Source of the DNA: Mogibacterium sp.
GTDB taxonomy: Bacteria; Bacillota; Clostridia; Peptostreptococcales; Anaerovoracaceae
NCBI GenBank assembly: GCA_017404265.1
Contig: JAFRCS010000017.1
Coordinates: forward strand, 113,192-177,191
Length of the DNA stretch: 64,000 nt
Reading direction: 5' to 3'
Shown here: in pieces, positions 55,509 to 63,860 of the stretch
Position numbering within the stretch: position 1 is the first letter of the stretch
Layout: each line of letters begins with the position of its first letter
Position numbers and translations under genes: made by a program
Notes under the pieces: model-generated
The model's database searches: none
What the model was told of the DNA's origin: nothing
Seen by the model: only the letters and a program-made list of their open reading frames with translations

Positions 55509-55964
55509 TTACTTTCCGCTCAGGAATTCCTTGACTGCCTTGTTGACAGCGGATCCGTCAGCCTTGTCCTTGAGTTCTGCCATCGTGCTCTTCATCAGAG
55601 TTCCCATGCTCTTCATGCTCTTCTCGATGCCCAGCTGCTCCGCGATCTCCGCGACCTTGGCCTTGATCTCATCTTCGCCCATCTCCTCAGGCAGATAGGA
55701 CTTGAGTATCTCGATCTCGCTCTTGTAGGCTTCAAGCATGTCGTCTCTTCCGGCCTTCACGAAGTCCTCGAGAGCGTCAGCTCTCATCTTGACCTGTTTC
55801 TTGATGATCTTCACGATATCAGCGTCGTCGTCGATGGTGACTCTCTGGTCGACCTCATACTGCTTGATGGCGGCTCTTACCATGTTGACCGTGTTTTTCT
55901 TTACGGTGTCCGCGCTCTTCATAGCGTCTTTGTAATCCTGCATCAGTTGTTCTTTAAGACCCAT
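55509..55964 (-). CDS. yqeY: GatB/YqeY domain protein
   Basis: 151 residues, helical, resembling the tail domain of GatB. MGLKEQLMQDYKDAMKSAD N-terminus and LPEEMGEDEIKAKV middle. Usually found downstream of rpsU, as here, but a terminator hairpin lies between. Proposed tRNA-related function, unproven. Confidence 0.92.
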   Translation of the reverse strand: MGLKEQLMQDYKDAMKSADTVKKNTVNMVRAAIKQYEVDQRVTIDDDADIVKIIKKQVKMRADALEDFVKAGRDDMLEAYKSEIEILKSYLPEEMGEDEIKAKVAEIAEQLGIEKSMKSMGTLMKSTMAELKDKADGSAVNKAVKEFLSGK

Positions 55965-55984
55965 TTAATTACTCCTTTTCTAAG

Positions 55985-56018
55985 AAAAATGCGAACCTGT
56001 ATAACTGGTTCGCATCCT
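55985..56018 (-). terminator. Terminator after rpsU
   Basis: 9-bp stem ATGCGAACC/GGTTCGCAT (55989-55997, 56007-56015), 9-nt loop, then TTTTTCTTAG on the minus strand. Partial read-through would let rpsU, needed in excess, outrun yqeY. Confidence 0.78.
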
Positions 56019-56028
56019 TTTGCCGTTA

Positions 56029-56208
56029 TTAGTACTTACGAGCTTTCTTGCGAGCAGCCTCGGACTTTTTCTTACGTCTTACGCTTGGCTTCTCGTAATG
56101 CTCTCTCTTACGCAGCTCAGCCATAACGCCGTCGCGAGCGCAAGATCTCTTAAATCTCTTAAGAGCACTCTCCAGGCTCTCGTTTTCTCTTACTATTACC
56201 TGTGCCAT
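56029..56208 (-). CDS. rpsU: Ribosomal protein S21
   Basis: 59 residues, opening [21 protein letters not shown] and ending in a Lys/Arg-rich helix, KKARKY. 30S platform protein near the 3' end of 16S rRNA. SD GGAGGTGAG upstream of ATG 56208. Located between nnr and yqeY. Confidence 0.96.
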   Translation of the reverse strand: MAQVIVRENESLESALKRFKRSCARDGVMAELRKREHYEKPSVRRKKKSEAARKKARKY

Positions 56209-56279
56209 ATTCTTGTCTCACCTCCCGTCGTCATGGTATTTACGGTCTTTCTGACCGCAACGCAGTGATTCTACTACTC

Positions 56280-57800
56280 TCAGAACAGATTGTCAATAAT
56301 ATCTCCGGCCATCATTTTGCGTTTTGAGTCGCCGTCCTTCGCGAACTTCTCAGCCGCCTTGCCGTGTACCATGACTCCGTACATGAGGCTGGTGTCGAGA
56401 GGATTGCCCTGAGCGATGAGCGATGCGATTACTCCCGCCAGGACATCTCCCGATCCCGCAGTAGCGAGACCCGAATTGCCAACGGTATTGATGAACAGTT
56501 TCTGTCCCCTGCCCTGATCTCTCAAAGCGATGAGAGATACGTCCGATTTCACCACCATGCTTATATCGAACTTCTCCGAGAACTTGCGTGTAAATCCTAT
56601 GCGGCTCCTGGCGACAATGTTGATGTCCTCGCCGCAGAGCCTTGCCATCTCGCCCAGATGCGGAGTTATGACGCACGGGCATTTTCTTTTGCGAAGCGCC
56701 TTGAGGTTGCGGGAAATAAGATTGAGGGCTCCGGCATCGAATACGGCCGGCTTGCTGCCCGCCAGTATCTGCTTCACAAGCAGTCTTCCCGTCGAATCCT
56801 CCTTGAGGCCCGGTCCTATGAGGATCACATCCACGCCGTCCCTGAAGCCTTCAAAGGCTCCCAGCACGTCGTCAGGCTTATACGGCACCGCAATGGCTTC
56901 CGGTATCGATACGTTGAAGAATCCCGTGTACTTGGACGGGCAGAAGATCTTTACAAGACCGCATCCCGCTCTGTACGCTGCCCTTGCGGCCAGCATGCCG
57001 GCTCCGAGCATGCCGTTTGAGCTGATAACCAGTCCCACGGTGCCGAAAGTGCCCTTATGGCCGCTCTCAGCTCTCGGTACCAGCGCCTGGTCTATGGTGT
57101 CATCGAGGAATCTGCTGTCCAGGACCTCGAGCTTATCCGTAACATTCTCATATCCGTCAGGCAGAAGACCTATGTCAACTACCCTGACCTCGCCGCAGCA
57201 CTCCCTGCCTGCTCCGAAGAACATTCCTGTCTTATAGCTGCCGAATGTGACGGTCAGGTCCGCTCTTATGGCCTCGCCCATGATGAGTCCGCTTGAAGCA
57301 TTGAGCCCGGACGGGATGTCCACGGCCACCTTGTAGCCCGACTTCGAGTTGATGTACTTGACCAGCCTGATGTCGTCATCACTCAGGGCCTTGTTGAGAC
57401 CTATGCCGTAGATGCCGTCGATTATGCAGTCATATTTGGCGTTCAGGATGTTTCGCTCTATGCCCCTTAATCCGGAAATCCTCACGTCTCTGTGGGCGTT
57501 TACGAGTATGTTCATCTGACGCTTGAACTCGTTGCCGGCCTTTTCCATGTTGCCCGCGAAATATACGCTGATGCCTTCATAGCCCATCTGGGCAAGCCAT
57601 CTGGCCGCGGCAACAGCGTCTCCGCCGTTATTGCCGTGTCCCGCGAGCACGAGTATCTTTGCGGACTTATCCGGTATCCTCTCAGCTACCGCGTCAGCGA
57701 CTCCTCTCGCGGCGTTCTCCATGAGAACGACTCCCGGAAGACCGGCACGCGAGGCGTACTCGTCCATGTATTTCATTCCTTTTGCCGTAAGTGCGTACAT
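56280..57800 (-). CDS. nnr: Bifunctional NAD(P)H-hydrate repair enzyme
   Basis: Epimerase plus ADP/ATP-dependent dehydratase repairing hydrated NAD(P)H. 506 residues: N-terminal NnrE (ENAARGVADAV, GHGNNGGDAVAAAR) and C-terminal ribokinase-like NnrD (NTVGNSGLATAGSGDVLAGVI). 6 nt from the PyrK-like gene upstream, so a redox-cofactor pair. Confidence 0.95.
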   Translation of the reverse strand: MYALTAKGMKYMDEYASRAGLPGVVLMENAARGVADAVAERIPDKSAKILVLAGHGNNGGDAVAAARWLAQMGYEGISVYFAGNMEKAGNEFKRQMNILVNAHRDVRISGLRGIERNILNAKYDCIIDGIYGIGLNKALSDDDIRLVKYINSKSGYKVAVDIPSGLNASSGLIMGEAIRADLTVTFGSYKTGMFFGAGRECCGEVRVVDIGLLPDGYENVTDKLEVLDSRFLDDTIDQALVPRAESGHKGTFGTVGLVISSNGMLGAGMLAARAAYRAGCGLVKIFCPSKYTGFFNVSIPEAIAVPYKPDDVLGAFEGFRDGVDVILIGPGLKEDSTGRLLVKQILAGSKPAVFDAGALNLISRNLKALRKRKCPCVITPHLGEMARLCGEDINIVARSRIGFTRKFSEKFDISMVVKSDVSLIALRDQGRGQKLFINTVGNSGLATAGSGDVLAGVIASLIAQGNPLDTSLMYGVMVHGKAAEKFAKDGDSKRKMMAGDIIDNLF

Positions 57801-57806
57801 TCGGAA

Positions 57807-58553
57807 TTACCTCTCTTCACTTCTTCTATCTTTCAGAGCATCCCATATGATGATGTTCTTGTCAAATACAGGCCCGTCGTCGCTTGCGTTGAGCCTTCCC
57901 TTTGTTGTCTCTATGAAGCAGTCGTCATAATCAGCTGATTCGGCAAGGATTGTGCTGCTCAGACTGAACTGTCCGGCGTCCGCCTTGTCCGCGAGGGATC
58001 TGAGCATGCCCAGGGAACCGCCCGCGCAGATATACGATGCGTGTCTTACCGCATCTGAAGCTCGTCCTTCCCTGCCGTTGCTGCCGTCCAGGGTCAGGAC
58101 CTCTATCTCGTTTACCAGATTCCTGAACGATTCGAGCATGTAAATATCCTTTTTGCTCGGATAGCTCAGTATCAGTCTGCAGTCCGTACCGCGCATCAAA
58201 AGACTGCGGGCAAGTCCCAGCATCTCCGGGATCCCAAGATCATCCGCGACCAGCACCACCTCGCCCGGCATGGCGTCAAGGTCAAAGCCGTTACCCAGGC
58301 CAGTAGTTATCAGGGCTTCTTCTCCCGGTCTCATGGAGGCCAGCCTTCTGCTCTCCTCATCCTCTACCGGAAAAACTATGGTGAATCTGTTGCTGTCGAA
58401 ATCACACACCTGATAAGGTCTGCGGATCCCTCCCGCTTCTATCATAGCATACTGACCGGGAAGGCTGAAGTCACACTCCCCCATGTCAAATGTCATCTTG
58501 TGTATGTTGCGAACAAGATTGTCGTTTTGTACGATCTTGCCTGTTTTTTTCAT
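57807..58553 (-). CDS. PyrK-like ferredoxin reductase-fold protein without Fe-S ligands
   Basis: 248 residues. FAD-binding RRPYQVCD (45-51) in place of the usual RPxSI, NAD-binding half ending YICAGGSLGML, and a C-terminus closing with DDGPVFD like dihydroorotate dehydrogenase electron-transfer subunits. The [2Fe-2S] cysteine cluster before that motif is missing; only Cys212 remains. No pyrD is nearby. It therefore looks like a repurposed PyrK paralogue, maybe accepting electrons only through flavin. Function unknown. Confidence 0.75.
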   Translation of the reverse strand: MKKTGKIVQNDNLVRNIHKMTFDMGECDFSLPGQYAMIEAGGIRRPYQVCDFDSNRFTIVFPVEDEESRRLASMRPGEEALITTGLGNGFDLDAMPGEVVLVADDLGIPEMLGLARSLLMRGTDCRLILSYPSKKDIYMLESFRNLVNEIEVLTLDGSNGREGRASDAVRHASYICAGGSLGMLRSLADKADAGQFSLSSTILAESADYDDCFIETTKGRLNASDDGPVFDKNIIIWDALKDRRSEER

Positions 58554-58568
58554 TATCTGTCTGTACCT

Positions 58569-59519
58569 TTATTCTTCAGAGGCCTTCTCTATTGCCTCGA
58601 TTATCTCTGCCTTTGTGGCTTTGCTGCCGACCTTGACTCCGGCTTCCTTTGCTGCCGCAAGAAGTTCATCCTTCTTCATGGCCATGCTCACAGCCGGCTT
58701 CTTAACTTCTTCCTTGGCTTCTTCCTTGACTTTCTCCGCTATCTCTTCTACGACAGCCGCCGCTTCAGGGATGGTGATCGTCTCGATCTCGATCTCCGGC
58801 TCTTCCTTTTTCGGTTCCTCTTTCACAGGCTCTGCTGCCTTTACGGCTGCTGCGGCAGCCGGAGTTTCCGGATCTTTGACCTCTGTTTCTGCTTTTTCTG
58901 CAGGTTTTTCCGGCGCAGGAGCAGGCTCTTCCTTAGGCGCGGCCGCCCTCTCTGCCTTATATGCCATTTCCTCTGTGCGCTCAAGTTTCTTTTTGAGATT
59001 CATCTTCTCGGATTCCTTGAGGTCCACCACATAGCTGTCGAGGATCTTGTCATGCCAGCCTCTGTTCTTTTCATCTACGAGGATCCAGATGAATCCGAGC
59101 ATCAGAACGCCGGATGCCTGCTTTACAAGGATCTCCCTGAACATCATCTTCCAGAACGTGAATGGCTTTCCGTTTGTGCTGGATACCACCTGCAGCCCCA
59201 GTATGGCCTTGCCGATGGACTTGCCCTTTGCATAGAACACGAATTCGACAACGACATAAGCGATGAGCATCAGCGATATGATCGCTAATACTGCCGCCGA
59301 TCCTCCGCTGAGCCTGCTGCCGTAATTATATCCGAAATCATAGCCGTAACCGTATCCATAGCCATATCCGAAGTCGTTATATGGCGAATACTTAAGGCCA
59401 TTCGCGGCCAGAACGCCGACGAAGACCAGATAAGCTACAAAAGGTATAGCAAAGTCTATAACGCCTGCGCCGAAGCGCTTGCTTCTTGACGCGAGCTTCA
59501 TTACTTTCTTATCACTCAT
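58569..59519 (-). CDS. RDD-family membrane protein fused to a charged linker and a SAP-like motif
   Basis: 316 residues. The RDD domain (about 8-165) has the RFGAGVIDF start and RGWHDKILDSYVV end. A loop between helices 1 and 2 holds a Gly-Tyr repeat. Then an Ala/Pro/Glu/Lys linker of about 100 residues and a C-terminal helix-extended-helix motif (KKDELLAAAKEAGVKVG...KAEIIEAIE) resembling SAP/Rho-N-type nucleic-acid binders. ATG 59519 has GGAG 9 nt upstream. Function unknown. Confidence 0.8.
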   Translation of the reverse strand: MSDKKVMKLASRSKRFGAGVIDFAIPFVAYLVFVGVLAANGLKYSPYNDFGYGYGYGYGYDFGYNYGSRLSGGSAAVLAIISLMLIAYVVVEFVFYAKGKSIGKAILGLQVVSSTNGKPFTFWKMMFREILVKQASGVLMLGFIWILVDEKNRGWHDKILDSYVVDLKESEKMNLKKKLERTEEMAYKAERAAAPKEEPAPAPEKPAEKAETEVKDPETPAAAAAVKAAEPVKEEPKKEEPEIEIETITIPEAAAVVEEIAEKVKEEAKEEVKKPAVSMAMKKDELLAAAKEAGVKVGSKATKAEIIEAIEKASEE

Positions 59520-59546
59520 TTTGCATTTCTCCAAAAAGTCAAATAG

Positions 59547-59579
59547 TATGCGGCCCTGCCTTCCGGCAAAGCCTCATAC
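59547..59579 (-). other. Long hairpin in the RDD gene leader
   Basis: GTATG-A-GGCTTTGCC, GGAA loop, GGCAGGGCC-G-CATAC on the minus strand: 14 pairs with one mismatch, about 20 nt before the SD. No T-tract, so probably an mRNA-stability or translation element. Confidence 0.55.
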
Positions 59580-59631
59580 CATTATACACGACAATTGTCA
59601 ACTTTGTTATCGATTTGATGAATTTTGCGCA

Positions 59632-60051
59632 TCAATCTTCGTGCGGCTCAAATCCTACCAGACTCTCAGGCATTTCTCTTCCGCTGCGGGTATAGTAGTC
59701 CACAAGAGCTGCCTTGATAGCGTCCTCGGCGAGTACCGAGCAGTGGATCTTTCTTGCCGGAAGCCCGTCAAGCGCTTCCACTACAGCCTTGTTTGTAAGG
59801 TCGAGAGCCTCTTCCAGTGTCTTTCCCTTGATGAGCTCCGTAGCCATAGAGCTTGTAGCTATGGCGCTTCCGCATCCGAAAGTCTTGAACTTGACATCAG
59901 CGATCCTGTCATCCTCGATCTTGAGGTACATCTTCATGATATCTCCGCAAAGAGGGTTTCCGACTTCGCCTACTCCGTCAGCATCCTCAATGACGCCTAC
60001 GTTGCGCGGATGTTCAAAATGATCCATTACTTTATCTGAATACAGTGACAT
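59632..60051 (-). CDS. nifU: Fe-S cluster scaffold NifU/IscU
   Basis: 139-residue scaffold with the three ligand cysteines C35 (NPLCGD, Asp37 present), C60 (FGCGSAIA) and C104 (IHCSVLAEDA). No C-terminal NifU extensions. Follows nifS by 40 bp across a hairpin. Third gene of iscR-nifS-nifU. Confidence 0.95.
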   Translation of the reverse strand: MSLYSDKVMDHFEHPRNVGVIEDADGVGEVGNPLCGDIMKMYLKIEDDRIADVKFKTFGCGSAIATSSMATELIKGKTLEEALDLTNKAVVEALDGLPARKIHCSVLAEDAIKAALVDYYTRSGREMPESLVGFEPHED

Positions 60052-60071
60052 TTTTATCTCCTTTCATCTAT

Positions 60072-60091
60072 ATGTAAAGTTTCCTTTACAT
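60072..60091 (-). other. GAAA-tetraloop hairpin between nifS and nifU
   Basis: ATGTAAAG-GAAA-CTTTACAT on the minus strand directly after the nifS stop. No T-run; likely an intercistronic stability element. Confidence 0.55.
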
Positions 60092-61300
60092 CTATGCATT
60101 CCAGTATTCAGGGATGCAGTGTTCTCTCTTGCCGGTCAGCAGGTCTTCCCAGTAAGGCGACAGGTTTCTGTAATATGCTACTACCTCATGCACCTTCTCG
60201 ATTATGTAGTCGATCTGCTCTTCCGTGTTCTCGATATCCAGGCTGAACCTGAGCGATCCGTGAGCTGCTTCTACAGGGACTCCCATTCCGAGCAGTACAT
60301 GCGACGGATCGAGCGATTCACTTGTGCATGCGCTTCCCGATGAGCACTCGATACCGTACATGTCTAGGTGCAGCAGCAGGCTCTCGCCCTCTACTCCCTC
60401 GAATGACCAGTTGACGTTACCCGGAAGTCTCTTTACAGGGTCGCCGTTGAGCTGCGAATAAGGGATGTCCTTCAGACCTTCAATGAGTCTGTCTCTCAGG
60501 GCTCTCACCTTCTTCATGTTGGCTTCCATGTTCTCTGTGCCCTCTCTGAGAGCATATGCCATGGCCGAGATGGCCGGAACGTTTACCGTACCGGCGCGCT
60601 TTCCTCTTTCCTGGGCTCCGCCTTCGATGACGTTGACCAGTCTGATGCCGTTTCTGGCATAGAAGATGCCTACGCCCTTAGGTCCGTGGAACTTGTGCCC
60701 GGACATTGACAGCATGTCGATGTTCATGGCCTGTACGTCTATAGGCAGATGCGCAGCCGCCTGTACGGCGTCCGTGTGGAAGAGCACACCTTTCGACTTG
60801 CAGAGAGCTCCGATCTCAGGGATAGGCTGTACAGCGCCCATCTCGTTGTTTGCGAACATTACGCTTACCAGCGCGGTGTCATCTCTGATGGCATCCTCGA
60901 TGTCCTTTACATCCACGATGCCGTTGGACTTCGGGGCTATGTATGTGACCTCAAAGCCCTCTTTTTCCAGCTTTTTCATTGTGTGAAGAATAGCGTGGTG
61001 TTCTATGTTGAGCGTAATGAGATGCTTCTTGCCCTTAGGAGCAAGTCCTCTTGCCGCGGACAGCAGAGCCTGATTATCGGACTCCGAGCCGCCGCCTGTG
61101 AAATACACCTCATTAGGTTTCGCTGCGTTTATGCACTTCGCGACTATCTCTCTTGCTTCGTCCAGAACCTCCTGCGTGCGCTGACCGTCACTGTGAAGGC
61201 TGTTAGGGTTGCCGTTGAACTCATCAAGACACTGGATGAGTCTGTCTCTTGCCGTCTTGCTGAGATATGTAGTCGCGGCATTGTCAGCATATACTTTCAT
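60092..61300 (-). CDS. nifS: Cysteine desulfurase of the Fe-S assembly operon
   Basis: PLP enzyme passing cysteine sulfur to the NifU/IscU scaffold. 402 residues. N-terminal VYADNAATT, PLP Lys in [12 protein letters not shown], persulfide Cys in SSGSACTS. ATG 61300 has AGGAGG 6 nt upstream; another ATG lies one codon before. Between iscR and nifU. Confidence 0.95.
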   Translation of the reverse strand: MKVYADNAATTYLSKTARDRLIQCLDEFNGNPNSLHSDGQRTQEVLDEAREIVAKCINAAKPNEVYFTGGGSESDNQALLSAARGLAPKGKKHLITLNIEHHAILHTMKKLEKEGFEVTYIAPKSNGIVDVKDIEDAIRDDTALVSVMFANNEMGAVQPIPEIGALCKSKGVLFHTDAVQAAAHLPIDVQAMNIDMLSMSGHKFHGPKGVGIFYARNGIRLVNVIEGGAQERGKRAGTVNVPAISAMAYALREGTENMEANMKKVRALRDRLIEGLKDIPYSQLNGDPVKRLPGNVNWSFEGVEGESLLLHLDMYGIECSSGSACTSESLDPSHVLLGMGVPVEAAHGSLRFSLDIENTEEQIDYIIEKVHEVVAYYRNLSPYWEDLLTGKREHCIPEYWNA

Positions 61301-61335
61301 CATGATCCTCCTGAATCGTTTTTTATGTTTTATAT

Positions 61336-61800
61336 CTATTCGGCCTTCCCGTCCGGCGCGCAGCTCTCGCAGTAGTCGCCCAGCATCTTCTTGCGGTTGC
61401 CGGTGATTATGTCCTCAAGCGTTATCGCCGAAAGATAGCCTTCAATGGCCTTATCGAGCCCTGCCCAGAGTGGGAGCGTGCTGCATGTAGCGGCTTTCTC
61501 GCACTGTACACCTTCCTGCATGATGCAGTTGACCGGAGCCAGGGTGCCTTCGGTAAGCAGAAGGATCTCGCTTATATTGTAGTCCTTAGGCTCGCGCGCA
61601 AGCTTGTAGCCTCCGTTCTTTCCCCTGAGACTCATAAGCATGCCTCCCTTGTTGAGGATGGATATGATGCTCTCGAGATATTTCATGGACAGATTTTCTC
61701 TCTCGGCAATGTCGGAAAGTGAAACATATCCATCGCCTTCATTGCGTGCCAGATCAACCATTACAGTCAGAGCATATCTGCCCTTGGTCGATACCATCAT
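61336..61800 (-). CDS. iscR: Rrf2-family Fe-S regulator IscR
   Basis: 154 residues: winged-helix N-terminus (STKGRYALTVMVDLA, LRGKNGGYKLAR wing) and Fe-S ligands C92, C100, C106. Senses Fe-S status and adjusts the nifS-nifU genes it precedes. An inverted repeat overlies its promoter. Confidence 0.93.
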   Translation of the reverse strand: MMVSTKGRYALTVMVDLARNEGDGYVSLSDIAERENLSMKYLESIISILNKGGMLMSLRGKNGGYKLAREPKDYNISEILLLTEGTLAPVNCIMQEGVQCEKAATCSTLPLWAGLDKAIEGYLSAITLEDIITGNRKKMLGDYCESCAPDGKAE

Positions 61801-61853
61801 GTCTGAGATCTCCTTTCTTTCCTGCCGTGTAAGGCCGTTTCTTGCCTAATAAA

Positions 61854-61882
61854 TCCTACTCTGTTAGTAGGAATATGTCAAC
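61854..61882 (-). promoter_or_regulatory. iscR promoter with overlapping inverted repeat
   Basis: TTGACA (61877-61882), 17 bp, TAGGAT (61854-61859) on the minus strand. TCCTACT-N5-AGTAGGA (61855-61861, 61867-61873) covers the spacer and -10, fitting autorepression by an Rrf2 protein. Confidence 0.72.
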
Positions 61883-62008
61883 ACTATTTTTTTGCGCATG
61901 GTTTCCTCTGTTTTGCCCTTGTTTGCGTTGTGTTTTGACATTGACGTGCCATATAATATTGTGAGGGTTTGGGACTATAACCATCTATACTAAGCTGTCG
62001 GAGGTTAT

Positions 62009-63832
62009 ATGACTGTTTTTTATAATATAATCGCTTTCCTGGGCGGACTGTCGATGTTCCTATACGGAATGAGGGTCATGGGCGATGGTCTCAAGAGTTC
62101 TTCAGGCGGAGCAATGAAAAACGCCCTGGCCAAAGTGACCAACAGGCCGGTGATGGGTTTCCTTCTGGGAATGCTCGTCGCATGCATAATCCAGAGCTCC
62201 ACCGCTACCATAGTCATTACGGTCGGTCTGGTAGGAGCCGGCTTCCTTACCTTCCACCAGTCGGTAGGGATAGTACTTGGAGCCAACGTAGGTACAGCCA
62301 TCACGGCGCAGATCATCAGGCTCATGGACGTGAATTCGGGCATGGAAAGTCCTCTGTACTTCTTCAAGGCTGACAACCTTGCCCCTCTCGCACTCACACT
62401 CGGCATAGTCTTCATCATGTTCCTCAAAAAAGGAAGTTTTAAGACGGCCGGCAATGTGGCCTGCGGATTCGGAATACTCTTCATGGGTCTTATCTACATG
62501 AGCGATGTGGTATCAGGCTTCGGAGAGTCCCTCAGCTACCTGCTGACGGCCTTCTCCAATAACTACGCGCTCGGTTTCCTCGCGGGTATCCTGGTGACGG
62601 GAGTCGTTCAGAGTTCATCCGCCGTCGTAGGTATCATACAGTCTATAGCGAGCTCTGTGGGCGTGACATTTGGTGCGGTGTTCGCGGTCATCATCGGTGT
62701 CAACATCGGAGACTGCCTCACCACTTACCTTGTCAGCCGCATAGGCGCCAAGCCTGTTCAGAGACGCACGGCAATGGTACATGTCATATACAATGTATTC
62801 GCTGCCATCCTCTGCTTCCTGCTCGTTTTCATCGGACGAAGCACCGGCATACTCAGCGATACTTTCTGGAACGCGACACAAAACTCCGGCGGAGTAGCCA
62901 ACATACACGGATTCTTCAGACTTGTCCCGGCTGTCGTGCTTCTGCCGCTTACAAAAGTGTTTGAGAATATAGCAATAAAGATCATCCCAGATGAGCCTGT
63001 GGAAGAAGAAGACAAGAACGCGATCGCGGCTCTCGACGCCCTCGATGAAAGGCTCTTCACCTCCCCTGCTCTTGCCCTCGATCAGGCCAAGAGAGTCGTA
63101 GAGGAGATGAGCGATATAGCAGCACACAACTTCGACGCGGCAGTACAGCAGATATACAAGTATGACTCCAAGCGTGACGCCAGGATCGAGACACGCGAAG
63201 ACCTGCTCGACAGCATGACGGACGCTACCAACAAGTATCTCGTTTCGCTTTCGTCCAACATACACAGTGCCGCTGAAACACGCGCTCAGAACCGCATCAT
63301 CAAGATCATGATCTGCTACGAGCGTATCGGTGACCTGGCCGTGAACATAGCGAACGTCGTGGAAAGCCTCCGTGCTGAAGGCAAGGAATTCTCCGATACG
63401 GCAATGGCCGAGCTCCGGGTGGCATTCGATGCCATCTACGAGATAATGGATAAGACGCAGCGCGCTTTCAAGGCCGACGATTCGGAACTTGCCGCAAAGG
63501 TAGAGCCTCTGGAGGAAGTTATAGACGACATGGTAGAAGAGCTGAACGCAAGGCATGTCTTCAGGATGGTCAATCAGGTCTGCGATCCTATCAAGGGCAT
63601 CCACTTCCAGTCGGTGCTCACAAACATAGAGCATATCTCGGACAAATGCAGCGACATCGCGGTCTATGTCATGGAGAGCGACAATACGGAGATCTTCGGG
63701 AAGGAGCACTCGTACGTGCACGACATGCACCACTCAAACAACAAAGACTACACCCGCCGCTACGACAAAGAGCATGACAAATACTTCAAGGCTCTCAACG
63801 AGATACCTCAGTCGACAGAGCCTATTGAATAA
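62009..63832 (+). CDS. Na/Pi cotransporter family protein with PhoU-like tail
   Basis: 607 residues. Two inverted membrane repeats with the QSSTAT (about 70) and VQSSSAVVG signatures, about 8-9 helices, then a cytosolic PhoU-like helical domain from about residue 340. Imports phosphate with sodium or exports it; direction not decidable. SD GGAGG 5 nt before ATG. TATAAT at 61952-61957 is the likely -10. An IS3 element sits 28 bp after the stop. Confidence 0.93.
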   Translation: MTVFYNIIAFLGGLSMFLYGMRVMGDGLKSSSGGAMKNALAKVTNRPVMGFLLGMLVACIIQSSTATIVITVGLVGAGFLTFHQSVGIVLGANVGTAITAQIIRLMDVNSGMESPLYFFKADNLAPLALTLGIVFIMFLKKGSFKTAGNVACGFGILFMGLIYMSDVVSGFGESLSYLLTAFSNNYALGFLAGILVTGVVQSSSAVVGIIQSIASSVGVTFGAVFAVIIGVNIGDCLTTYLVSRIGAKPVQRRTAMVHVIYNVFAAILCFLLVFIGRSTGILSDTFWNATQNSGGVANIHGFFRLVPAVVLLPLTKVFENIAIKIIPDEPVEEEDKNAIAALDALDERLFTSPALALDQAKRVVEEMSDIAAHNFDAAVQQIYKYDSKRDARIETREDLLDSMTDATNKYLVSLSSNIHSAAETRAQNRIIKIMICYERIGDLAVNIANVVESLRAEGKEFSDTAMAELRVAFDAIYEIMDKTQRAFKADDSELAAKVEPLEEVIDDMVEELNARHVFRMVNQVCDPIKGIHFQSVLTNIEHISDKCSDIAVYVMESDNTEIFGKEHSYVHDMHHSNNKDYTRRYDKEHDKYFKALNEIPQSTEPIE

Positions 63833-63860
63833 GCAAATAAAAAACCCCTTTCGTCAGATT

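Noticed and set aside
59320..59365. Gly-Tyr codon repeat as a microsatellite
   Set aside because: It is in frame within the RDD gene and codes a loop; no sign of array expansion beyond about five units.
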